Part shown: piece by piece, positions 16,231-23,698 of the stretch
Position numbering within the stretch: the first letter of the stretch is position 1
Layout: each line of letters opens with the position of its first letter
Origin: SIG450 sp045658425
GTDB taxonomy: Bacteria; Bacillota; Clostridia; UMGS1840; HGM11507
NCBI GenBank assembly: GCA_045658425.1
Contig: JAZOVB010000032.1
Span: 1 to 32,959, forward strand
Length of the DNA: 32,959 bases
Direction of reading: 5' to 3'
Made by a program: the position numbers and the translations under genes
The notes under the pieces: generated by a model
Told to the model about the DNA's origin: nothing
Databases searched by the model: none
Seen by the model: the letters and a program-made list of their open reading frames with translations, nothing else

Positions 16231-17186
16231 TATTTTTTACCTCCCTTTAAATTTTCCGCGTTCTTGGTAAGCTCAATAAATACATCTTCAAGACTCATTT
16301 TAGTTGATGTAAGCATCAGTATAGGCATATTTTTAGCCGAAAGCACATTGAATAAAGGCTTTCTCACATCAAAACCGCCCTCAACATCCACGATGAAATC
16401 ATAGGAATCATTTTCCTTAATGCCGATTTCTTTTATCTTTCTTACTCCCTGAACACTCTCAAGTACATTTTTTATAGTCTGACGTTCTCCTGCTATTCTA
16501 ACGGTAAGCTGTTGCTTAGTGGTATGAAGCTGAGATAGATTTTCAGGAGAATCCTCAGCAACAATTTTCCCTTTATTAATAATAACCACACGATCGCAAA
16601 TTGCACTGATTTCCTGAAGAATATGTGAACTTATTATAACAGTTTTACTTTTGCCAAGGTCTTTTATAACATTACGGATTTCAATGATTTGTTTAGGATC
16701 AAGACCAACTGTAGGCTCGTCAAGAATAAGAATTTCAGGATCACCTACAAGGGCACTTGCAAAACCAACTCTTTGACGATACCCTTTAGAAAGATGTTTT
16801 ATAAGTCTTCCTCTGACATCAAGTATTCCCACCTTTTTCATAACATCGGTAAGGTGTGAATCAAAATCCAATGTAACCTTTTTAAGCTCATAAACGAATT
16901 TAAGATATTCAAGAACTGTCATATCAAGGTATACAGGAGGTATTTCCGGAAGATAACCTATTTTTTTCTTAACCTCAAGAGGATTATCAAGAACCTCCAT
17001 ACCTGCTATTTTAACACTTCCGTCAGTATAGGAAAGATATCCGGTAATTATAGACATAGTAGTTGTTTTACCGGCACCATTAGGACCTAAAAATCCCAAA
17101 ATTTCGCCTTTATTAACAGTAAAGCTTATATCCCTCAAAACGGTTCTTTTACCGTAGTTTTTATAAAGATGTGATATTTCAATCAT
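16230..17186 (-). CDS. ABC transporter ATP-binding protein (GldA-like)
   Basis: A 318-residue ATPase energising the adjacent permease. The start chosen is the ATG at 17186, which has an AAAGGA ribosome binding site; a longer frame starting at 17234 would overlap aspS and add 16 residues unlike the family. The motifs are Walker A GPNGAGKTT (34-42), the signature LSKGYRQR (132-139; LSKGY in place of LSGGQ, as is usual in this subfamily), Walker B ILILDEP (152-158) with catalytic Glu157, and the H-loop His188. The C-terminal ~100 residues form the extension seen in ABC-2 exporter ATPases. It lies 31 bases after aspS. Confidence 0.92.
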   Translation of the reverse strand: MIEISHLYKNYGKRTVLRDISFTVNKGEILGFLGPNGAGKTTTMSIITGYLSYTDGSVKIAGMEVLDNPLEVKKKIGYLPEIPPVYLDMTVLEYLKFVYELKKVTLDFDSHLTDVMKKVGILDVRGRLIKHLSKGYRQRVGFASALVGDPEILILDEPTVGLDPKQIIEIRNVIKDLGKSKTVIISSHILQEISAICDRVVIINKGKIVAEDSPENLSQLHTTKQQLTVRIAGERQTIKNVLESVQGVRKIKEIGIKENDSYDFIVDVEGGFDVRKPLFNVLSAKNMPILMLTSTKMSLEDVFIELTKNAENLKGGKK

Positions 17187-17217
17187 TGTATTATCCTTTC
17201 TTTGTTTAGCAAGATAA

Positions 17218-19011
17218 TTATTCGGGCTTAACACATTTTATATATAATTCATTAAGCTGTTTATCATCTACAAGATTTGGCGCATCAGTCATAAGTTCGG
17301 ATGCATTCTGAACCTTAGGAAATGCAATTACATCTCTTATTGAATCTTTTTTAGCAAGAAGCATAACCAATCTGTCAAGACCATACGCCATACCACCGTG
17401 CGGAGGAGTGCCATATTTGAAGGCTTCCATAAGATGACCGAACTGTGCCCATGCCTGTTCTTTTGTGAAGCCTAATTTTTCAAACATTTTCTGCTGAAGT
17501 TCGGTATCAAATATTCTGATACTTCCGCCTCCGACCTCACATCCGTTAAGAACCATATCGTATGCTTTTGCTCTTACATTTTCCGGTTCGGTATCAAGAA
17601 GCTCTATATCATCATCCTTTGGTGAAGTAAACGGATGATGCTTAGCAGCAAAACGACCTTCTTCTTCATCATACTCAAACAACGGAAAATCTACAACCCA
17701 CAAGAAATTAAACTCATCTTTATTGATTATATCAAGTTTAGCGGCCAAATGACATCTTAACGCACCCAAAGAATCATAAACAACGCTATTTTTATCTGCA
17801 ACTATAAGAAGTATATCTCCTGCTTTAGCTTTTGTTTTTTCAACCATACCGGCTATTTCTTCTTCTTTTAGGAATTTAAGTACAGAAGAACGAACTCCAT
17901 CTGCATCTACAATCATATACGCCAGGCCTTTAGCGCCATAAGTCTTTACAAATTCGGTAAGAGCATCTATTTCCTTTCTCGAAAGACTCTGGGTACCATC
18001 TTCTTTTCCATCTACTTTAATACATCTTACACTACCGCCATTATTTATAGCAGAAGCGAAAACATTAAATTCACTGTTTTTTAATACATCACTTAAATCG
18101 CAAAGTTCCATACCAAATCTTAAATCAGGCTTATCTGAACCAAAACGATCCATAGCTTCACTATAAGGAAGTCTTAAGAATGGAGTTTTAATATCCATAT
18201 CCATAACATCCTTAAATAAATGCTTGATAAAACCTTCGTTAATGCTCATAACATCATCTTCATCAACAAAAGACATTTCAAGGTCTATCTGAGTAAATTC
18301 AGGCTGTCTGTCAGCTCTTAAATCTTCGTCTCTGAAGCATTTTACAATTTGGATGTATCTGTCCATGGAAGATAACATCAAAAGCTGTTTATACTGTTGC
18401 GGAGACTGTGGCAGTGCATAAAACTTATTAGGATGAACACGGCTGGGAACGAGATAGTCTCTTGCTCCCTCCGGAGTACTTTTGGTAAGCATAGGAGTTT
18501 CTATTTCCAAAAATCCGTTTGCATCATAATAATCTCTTGCAGATTTTGCAACACGATGTCTTAAAATAAGATTTTCCTTCATATCTGCTCTTCTTAAATC
18601 AAGATATCTGTACTTAAGTCTTAAAGCTTCATTTGCATCGGAATTTTCTTCGATTGCAAACGGCGGTGTTTCTGACTTCGATAATATTCTGAGTTCTGAA
18701 ACATTAACCTCAATCTCACCTGTTTTTAGATTAGGATTAACTGCTCCGCCTCTTTTTTGTACAACACCTTTTACAGCAATAACAAATTCTTTTCTGAGTG
18801 TTGCAGCCTTTGCTTTCAGAGTTTCCTCACATTCTTCGCCAAAATATATCTGACATATACCTGACACATCTCTTAAATCAATAAAAAGCAAACTGCCTAA
18901 ATTTCTATAATTCTGTACCCATCCCATCAAAGTTACTTCTTCGCCGATATTGCCTGAATTAAGCTCTGCAACTCTACATGTTCTTTTTAAACCTTTAATA
19001 TTCTCTGCCAT
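17218..19011 (-). CDS. aspS: Aspartyl-tRNA synthetase
   Basis: A 597-residue class II synthetase, the full bacterial-type length. It has an N-terminal OB-fold anticodon-binding domain (about 26-110), a catalytic core with motif 2 FRDEDLRADRQPEF (226-239), the inserted bacterial GAD domain (about 285-415), and motif 3 with GLDR (544-547). It charges tRNA-Asp; whether it also misacylates tRNA-Asn for GatCAB cannot be decided from what I can see. The ATG at 19011 has a GGAGG ribosome binding site and the gene follows engB by 36 bases. Confidence 0.98.
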   Translation of the reverse strand: MAENIKGLKRTCRVAELNSGNIGEEVTLMGWVQNYRNLGSLLFIDLRDVSGICQIYFGEECEETLKAKAATLRKEFVIAVKGVVQKRGGAVNPNLKTGEIEVNVSELRILSKSETPPFAIEENSDANEALRLKYRYLDLRRADMKENLILRHRVAKSARDYYDANGFLEIETPMLTKSTPEGARDYLVPSRVHPNKFYALPQSPQQYKQLLMLSSMDRYIQIVKCFRDEDLRADRQPEFTQIDLEMSFVDEDDVMSINEGFIKHLFKDVMDMDIKTPFLRLPYSEAMDRFGSDKPDLRFGMELCDLSDVLKNSEFNVFASAINNGGSVRCIKVDGKEDGTQSLSRKEIDALTEFVKTYGAKGLAYMIVDADGVRSSVLKFLKEEEIAGMVEKTKAKAGDILLIVADKNSVVYDSLGALRCHLAAKLDIINKDEFNFLWVVDFPLFEYDEEEGRFAAKHHPFTSPKDDDIELLDTEPENVRAKAYDMVLNGCEVGGGSIRIFDTELQQKMFEKLGFTKEQAWAQFGHLMEAFKYGTPPHGGMAYGLDRLVMLLAKKDSIRDVIAFPKVQNASELMTDAPNLVDDKQLNELYIKCVKPE

Positions 19012-19047
19012 TTAAATTTCCTCCAAATTAATTTTATATCATTAGTT

Positions 19048-19626
19048 TTAATCTTTTAGAATTTCATCCACAAGCTCCAAAAGAGTGTCTCTTCCATAAC
19101 CTGAAAGTGATGAAAATGCATACACATCATCAATTCCAAAAAAATCTCTTAACTCTTCCACTCTTGGTTCAACCTTTGTTTTGGCAAGTTTATCTGCCTT
19201 GGTAGCGATAACAAGAGGTGCAAAACCTCTTTCCACAATGAAGTTAAACATCATAACATCATCTTCTGTGGGATCATGTCGTATATCACAAAGTAAGAAC
19301 ACTGCTTTAAGATTTTCTCTGTTATTAAGATACCCTTCAATCATCTTTCCCCAGGATAGCTGCTCATTCTTCGAGACATTGGCATATCCATAGCCGGGTA
19401 AATCCACCAACATAAACTCGTTGTTAACCTTAAAAAAGTTGATTAGCTTTGTTTTTCCTTGAGTTTTACTTACCTTTGCAATATTTTTACGGTTAAGAAA
19501 TTTATTAACAAAAGAAGATTTTCCCACATTTGATCTACCGGCAAAAGCAAATTCCGGTAAATCAGATTGTGGATAACCCGAACTTTTAACTGCAGAGGTA
19601 ACAAATTCAGAATTTTTTATAATCAT
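19048..19626 (-). CDS. engB: Ribosome-assembly GTPase EngB (YsxC/YihA)
   Basis: A 192-residue GTPase needed for assembly of the large ribosomal subunit. The G motifs are intact: G1 GRSNVGKSS (30-38), the TKTQGKTKLINFF-type switch I, G3 DLPGYGYA (75-82), G4 TKADK, and a C-terminal SSLSGYG matching G5. It lies 10 bases downstream of lon, with AGGAGGT in front of the ATG at 19626. The lon-engB order is widely conserved in Firmicutes, which supports both calls. Confidence 0.96.
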   Translation of the reverse strand: MIIKNSEFVTSAVKSSGYPQSDLPEFAFAGRSNVGKSSFVNKFLNRKNIAKVSKTQGKTKLINFFKVNNEFMLVDLPGYGYANVSKNEQLSWGKMIEGYLNNRENLKAVFLLCDIRHDPTEDDVMMFNFIVERGFAPLVIATKADKLAKTKVEPRVEELRDFFGIDDVYAFSSLSGYGRDTLLELVDEILKD

Positions 19627-19636
19627 ATTTTACCTC

Positions 19637-21955
19637 CTATACTAATGCGTATTTTACAACTTCATCCATAGTTTTTACAGGAATGAAATTGAAATCTTTT
19701 AAAATTTCTTCAGGAATATTTTTTATGTCCTTAATATTGTCATAAGGAATAATAATGTTATTAATTTTATGACGGTGCGCTGCAAGAGCCTTCTCTTTTA
19801 GTCCGCCAATAGGAAGAACTCTTCCTCTTATGGTAATCTCACCTGTCATAGCTACATCCTGTCTCACCGCGCTTCCGCTGAGAGCTGATACCAAAGCAGT
19901 AGCCATAGTTATTCCGGCAGATGGGCCATCCTTGGGAGTCGCTCCCTCCGGAACATGAATATGAATATCTTTATCCTTATAGAAATTTTTATCTATCGAT
20001 AATAGTTCAGCCTTAGAACGAATATAACATATTGCTGCTTTGGCGGATTCTTTCATCACATCACCCAGCTGCCCCGTAAGTTCTATCTTACCACTACCGT
20101 CAAGCACAGTTGCTTCTATATTGAGCAATGTTCCTCCGTAGCTTGTATAAGCCAGTCCGTTAACCACTCCGGGTTCACACACATCATTTTCATTCTTTTC
20201 TTCAAATTTTCGTACTCCAAGAAATTTTTCTACTTCTTTTACTCCAACAGTAATTTTATCCAAATCTGTTGTTCTTATTTCATATACAGCTTTTCTGATA
20301 ACGGAAGCAATCTCTCTTTCAAGATTTCTTACACCGGCTTCCAGAGTATAATGATTTATGATTTCTTTAAGAGCACTGTCGGTAACCTTTATAACACTGC
20401 TTTTAACATTATGTTCCCGAAGTTGCTTCGGTAATAAATGCTTTTTGGCTATATTGAATTTTTCCAAGTAAGTATAACTGGAAAGTTCGATTATTTCTAA
20501 TCTGTCATAAAGTGCAGGTGGTATTGAAGATGCCGTATTTGCAGTTGTGATAAACATTATCTTACTAAGATCAAATGGAATTTCCAGATAATGATCTCTG
20601 AAACTGTGATTTTGCTCTTTATCCAACACTTCTAAAAGTGCAGATGCAGGATCTCCACGGAAATCTGATGCCATTTTATCAATCTCATCAAGTAAAATTA
20701 CCGCATTTGACGAACCGGCATTCTTAACCGCATTAATAATTCTTCCCGGCATAGAACCTATATAAGTCTTTCTGTGACCTCTTATATCAGCTTCATCTCT
20801 TACCCCGCCCAACGACAATCTTGCAAACTTTCTTCCCATAGCAGAAGCAACTGACGAAACAACAGATGTCTTACCTACCCCCGGAGGTCCGATAAGACAT
20901 AAAATCATACCGTTTTTTTGGGGAGCAAGTTCTCTTACCGCCATATATTCAAGAATTCTCTCCTTAACACTTTGCAGACCGTAATGTTCTTTATCGAGAA
21001 TTTTTTTACATTTACCGGGATCATTCAATTCCACAGTTTCCTCATTCCACGGCAAATCAAATACAGTATCAAGATAAGTTCTTACAACCGTTGCCTCATG
21101 AGAATTATCAGGCATCAACTGGAGCCGTTTAATTTCTTTAGCAATTTTCCCATGCACCTCTTCAGACACGGGAATACTGTCAAGCTTTTTCAGATACATA
21201 TCTATTTCATTTTCATTAAAACTGTCGCCGTTTAACTCTTCGTGGATTACTTTCAACTGTTCTCGTAAAAAATATTCTCTTTGGTTTTTATCTATATTTT
21301 CTTTAACCTGATTCTGAATTGAATTTTTCAACACAAGAAGCTCTGTTTCTTCAGTAAGAATTTTCAATAATATTCTCAGTCTCTTTGAAACCGATAAAGT
21401 TTCAAGTAACATTTGTCTATCCTCAACCGAAATATCAAGATTAGCCGCAACCAGATCCGTAAACCTTTCAGTATCATCACTTGCAGATGAAATGATAGAA
21501 TATACATCGGAATTTATATGCCTTGTAAGATTAAAGTACTCATCAAACAAAGATAGAATACTTCTTACAATAGCACTTGTTGTCTTAGTTTTCTTTTTTA
21601 TTCCGTCAAGCTGAACGGGAATTATGCTGCCTGTAATATAAGGAGATACAGAATCTATATATTCAAGCTCTGCAATACGAATTCCTTTAACAAGAACTCT
21701 CAGATTATTATCAGGAAGCTTAAGAATCTGTTTGATAATTGCAACAACACCTAAAGAATACAAGTCTTTATATTCAGGCATTTCAATCTGTGAATCTTTC
21801 TGAGCTGTAATAAATATAACCTGTTCTTTTTTCATTGCCGCATTAACAGCATTAACAGATATATCACGTTGAACATCCAAAGAAATAGTCATTTCGGGAA
21901 ATATATTAAGGCCTCTTAAAGCAAGGACCGGCATTTTTATATTTTCTAAACTCAT
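19637..21955 (-). CDS. lon: ATP-dependent Lon protease
   Basis: A 772-residue LonA-type protease that unfolds and degrades damaged and regulatory proteins in the cytoplasm. The start is placed at the ATG at 21955, preceded by GGAGGG; the four-codon TTG extension would include that site. It has an N-terminal substrate-binding domain and coiled linker (1-300), an AAA+ module with Walker A GPPGVGKT (356-363) and Walker B VILLDEIDK, and a C-terminal protease domain. The catalytic dyad is Ser679 (KDGPSAG) and Lys722 (GGLKEK). It heads a ~14-kb co-directional run. A promoter with a flanking inverted repeat is just upstream. No CIRCE-type element is seen. Confidence 0.98.
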   Translation of the reverse strand: MSLENIKMPVLALRGLNIFPEMTISLDVQRDISVNAVNAAMKKEQVIFITAQKDSQIEMPEYKDLYSLGVVAIIKQILKLPDNNLRVLVKGIRIAELEYIDSVSPYITGSIIPVQLDGIKKKTKTTSAIVRSILSLFDEYFNLTRHINSDVYSIISSASDDTERFTDLVAANLDISVEDRQMLLETLSVSKRLRILLKILTEETELLVLKNSIQNQVKENIDKNQREYFLREQLKVIHEELNGDSFNENEIDMYLKKLDSIPVSEEVHGKIAKEIKRLQLMPDNSHEATVVRTYLDTVFDLPWNEETVELNDPGKCKKILDKEHYGLQSVKERILEYMAVRELAPQKNGMILCLIGPPGVGKTSVVSSVASAMGRKFARLSLGGVRDEADIRGHRKTYIGSMPGRIINAVKNAGSSNAVILLDEIDKMASDFRGDPASALLEVLDKEQNHSFRDHYLEIPFDLSKIMFITTANTASSIPPALYDRLEIIELSSYTYLEKFNIAKKHLLPKQLREHNVKSSVIKVTDSALKEIINHYTLEAGVRNLEREIASVIRKAVYEIRTTDLDKITVGVKEVEKFLGVRKFEEKNENDVCEPGVVNGLAYTSYGGTLLNIEATVLDGSGKIELTGQLGDVMKESAKAAICYIRSKAELLSIDKNFYKDKDIHIHVPEGATPKDGPSAGITMATALVSALSGSAVRQDVAMTGEITIRGRVLPIGGLKEKALAAHRHKINNIIIPYDNIKDIKNIPEEILKDFNFIPVKTMDEVVKYALV

Positions 21956-21994
21956 TTTGCCCTCCAAATAGTCATAAAAAATCTCTTATACACC

Positions 21995-22023
21995 ATTTTA
22001 ATACAAAATTCAATTTTTTTCAA
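21995..22023 (-). promoter_or_regulatory. lon: Sigma-A promoter of lon
   Basis: On the minus strand TTGAAA (22023-22018), 17-bp spacer, TAAAAT (22000-21995), 39 bases before the lon start. It is probably the main promoter of the lon-to-htrA run. Confidence 0.7.
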
Positions 22024-22040
22024 TAGCAATATTGAATTTT
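22005..22040. repeat. 10-bp perfect inverted repeat in the lon control region
   Basis: AAAATTCAAT at 22005-22014 and ATTGAATTTT at 22031-22040 are exact reverse complements separated by 16 bases. The left arm lies inside the lon promoter spacer and the right arm lies upstream of the lon -35 box. This is either an operator or chance in AT-rich DNA. Confidence 0.45.
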
Positions 22041-22068
22041 AACAAATTATTAATATATATAATATAAT
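22032..22068 (+). promoter_or_regulatory. Possible promoter for the small membrane protein
   Basis: The AT-rich tract holds TTGAAT (22032-22037) and overlapping TATATA/TATAAT boxes (22054-22068) with non-ideal spacing. A promoter must lie here because the gene is divergent from lon, but the exact boxes are uncertain. Confidence 0.4.
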
Positions 22069-22102
22069 AATACGGGAGTTCCAATTTAAGGAGTCCCTTA
22101 AT

Positions 22103-22594
22103 ATGAAAAAAGGTGATATTATGTGTAATTCAAAAATATATGACTATCTCATTGCAATTATAGCTATTATTGCAGGTATTGCAGGCGGAGTATTATTCTT
22201 CGGCGGCACATTAACAGGCTTAATCGGAATTATTCCATTTTTCGCAGTTATTTCTGCAATAATATTTGCAGTTGTAGCTGTACTTGTCTTACTTCCTAAA
22301 AACAAAGAAAAATCATTATCAAAATGCCTTTGTCAATATGCTAAGCTGATTTTATTCTTAAGCATTGTATCCATTGCATCTGTTATATTAATTCTTACTA
22401 TAACACTTGCGGCAACAAGTATTTTCAGTATAGTTCTTGTGGCGATAGCTTTTGCATCATTAGCAGGAGCGGTTGCAGCATTTTTATTCCTGTTCTACTG
22501 TATCATAGATAAAAAATGTAATAATAACAACTGTTGCTGTTCTGTTCCCCAACAAATAAACACAACAAATTCCTGCGGTTTTGAATTTGAATGA
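22103..22594 (+). CDS. Small four-helix membrane protein with cysteine-rich tail
   Basis: A 163-residue protein of unknown function. Four hydrophobic segments (about 15-35, 38-64, 80-103 and 105-134) are followed by a short tail with an unusual cluster of cysteines: Cys133, 139, 144, 145, 146 and 158, plus Cys75 and Cys77 in the central loop and Cys8 at the start. The tail sequence KKCNNNNCCC could bind a metal or be acylated. Two starts are possible: the ATG at 22103 with AAGGAG nine bases upstream, and an in-frame ATG at 22121 with AAAGGTGAT at ideal spacing, giving 157 residues. The gene is divergent from lon. Similar cysteine-tailed hydrophobic proteins are annotated as hypothetical in Clostridia; I assign no function. 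Confidence 0.75.
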   Translation: MKKGDIMCNSKIYDYLIAIIAIIAGIAGGVLFFGGTLTGLIGIIPFFAVISAIIFAVVAVLVLLPKNKEKSLSKCLCQYAKLILFLSIVSIASVILILTITLAATSIFSIVLVAIAFASLAGAVAAFLFLFYCIIDKKCNNNNCCCSVPQQINTTNSCGFEFE

Positions 22595-22623
22595 TTGACA
22601 CATTTAAAATAAAGGGATATAAT
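22595..22623 (+). promoter_or_regulatory. Perfect consensus sigma-A promoter of the pseudouridine synthase gene
   Basis: TTGACA (22595-22600), 17-bp spacer, TATAAT (22618-22623): both hexamers match the consensus exactly. The -35 box begins at the base after the stop codon of the preceding gene. The predicted transcript start near 22630 leaves only about 10 bases of leader. Confidence 0.85.
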
Positions 22624-22639
22624 ACTTCCGGTGAGATGA

Positions 22640-23506
22640 ATGAAAGAAATAAAACTAAAGATTGAAAAAAATCTCGAAAACAAAGAAATAAAATATATAC
22701 TAAAAAACAAGCTTTTTCTTTCCAATCGGGTTATTACAAAGTTAAAAACTTTCCCGGATGGAATAACCCTGAACGGCGAAAAAGCATTTGTTACAGTACG
22801 AGCCAAAGAAAATGACTTACTGATTATAAGGATGTACGATGAAGCATCAAAGAATATCGAACCCAGTGATTTACCACTTGACATTATATTCGAAGATGAA
22901 GATATTCTGGTTGTTAATAAGCCAAGAAATATGCCGACACATCCGTCTCTTAATCACTATACTGATACTCTGGCTAATGCTGTTATGAATTACTACCGCG
23001 ACAAAAACTTTACTTTCAGAGTTATAACCAGACTGGACAGAAACACCTCGGGTCTTGTGTTAATTGCAAAAAATAAAATATCCGCTCAAATTCTTTCAAA
23101 ACAAATGGAAGATAAAAAAATAAAAAAAGAATACTACGCAATATGCCGGGGTTGTCCTGATGAAAAAAACGGTATTATTGATATCCCTATCAAAAGAAAA
23201 GAATACTCAGGAATCTTAAGAATAGCTGATCCTTCAGGCAAAGAAGCATATACCGAATATTCGGTGGTTGATACCAAAGAAGATCTGTCCCTTATAAAAC
23301 TTATTCCTCATACCGGAAGAACTCATCAACTTAGAGTTCACCTTGCTTATATAGGCACTCCGATATACGGAGATGAATTATATGGTTCAGATACACAAGC
23401 CCACGCCGAAACACTGCTTCATTGCAGACAACTTAAATTATTTCATCCGATGACTAACAAGGAAATTCTATTTACTGCACCATTGCCTGATGATATGAAA
23501 TTATGA
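22640..23506 (+). CDS. RluA-family RNA pseudouridine synthase
   Basis: A 288-residue enzyme that isomerises uridine to pseudouridine in rRNA or tRNA. An N-terminal S4-like RNA-binding part (about 10-62) precedes the catalytic domain (about 82-285). The catalytic motif RLDRNTSG (131-138) carries the essential Asp133, and PHTGRTHQLRVH and YGDELYG are the later family motifs. The length fits RluA/RluD-type proteins of Firmicutes (YjbO/YlyB/YhcT types); the target uridine cannot be told. The ATG at 22640 sits about 10 bases behind the predicted transcript start with GGTGAG as the only ribosome binding site. It is followed by a strong terminator. Confidence 0.93.
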   Translation: MKEIKLKIEKNLENKEIKYILKNKLFLSNRVITKLKTFPDGITLNGEKAFVTVRAKENDLLIIRMYDEASKNIEPSDLPLDIIFEDEDILVVNKPRNMPTHPSLNHYTDTLANAVMNYYRDKNFTFRVITRLDRNTSGLVLIAKNKISAQILSKQMEDKKIKKEYYAICRGCPDEKNGIIDIPIKRKEYSGILRIADPSGKEAYTEYSVVDTKEDLSLIKLIPHTGRTHQLRVHLAYIGTPIYGDELYGSDTQAHAETLLHCRQLKLFHPMTNKEILFTAPLPDDMKL

Positions 23507-23511
23507 CAAAA

Positions 23512-23544
23512 AAGCTCTGCTTTTTGCAGAGCTTAATTTTTTTT
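23512..23544 (+). terminator. Intrinsic terminator after the pseudouridine synthase gene
   Basis: A 9-bp stem (23512-23520 with 23526-23534, AAGCTCTGC/GCAGAGCTT), 5-nt loop, then AATTTTTTTT. On the opposite strand the hairpin is followed by a run of T as well (GCAGAGCTTTTTTGTC), so it could also stop transcripts coming from spoIIQ. Confidence 0.9.
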
Positions 23545-23554
23545 AAAAAAAGAC

Positions 23555-23583
23555 TTGATTTTTTAAAAAATGTGTGTTATCAT
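23555..23583 (+). promoter_or_regulatory. Promoter of tRNA-Gly
   Basis: TTGATT (23555-23560), 17-bp spacer, TATCAT (23578-23583). The predicted start near 23590 is a few bases before the mature tRNA 5' end. Confidence 0.6.
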
Positions 23584-23595
23584 ATATATCGTGAT

Positions 23596-23670
23596 GCGGG
23601 AGTGGCTCAGTGGTAGAGCGTCACCTTGCCAAGGTGAACGTCGCGAGTTCGAATCTCGTCTTCCGCTCCA
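23596..23670 (+). tRNA. tRNA-Gly (anticodon GCC)
   Basis: A complete 75-base tRNA with encoded CCA. The acceptor stem is GCGGGAG with CTTCCGC (23596-23602, 23660-23666). The D arm is GCTC/GAGC. The anticodon stem TCACC/GGTGA encloses the loop TTGCCAA, with anticodon GCC at 23628-23630. The T arm GCGAG-TTCGAAT-CTCGT closes the fold. It is a single-gene unit with a promoter in front and an intrinsic terminator right behind. Confidence 0.97.
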
Positions 23671-23698
23671 AAGACTGTTATTAAACAGTCTTTTTTTT
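23671..23698 (+). terminator. Intrinsic terminator after tRNA-Gly
   Basis: A 9-bp stem (23671-23679 with 23684-23692, AAGACTGTT/AACAGTCTT), 4-nt loop, then a T-run to 23698. It begins directly after the CCA end. The T-run reaches the stop codon of the convergent spoIIQ gene. Confidence 0.9.

Noticed and set aside
22495..22884. 129-residue minus-strand open frame
   Set aside because: It runs antisense over the membrane protein end and the start of the pseudouridine synthase, across a consensus promoter; no sign of translation.
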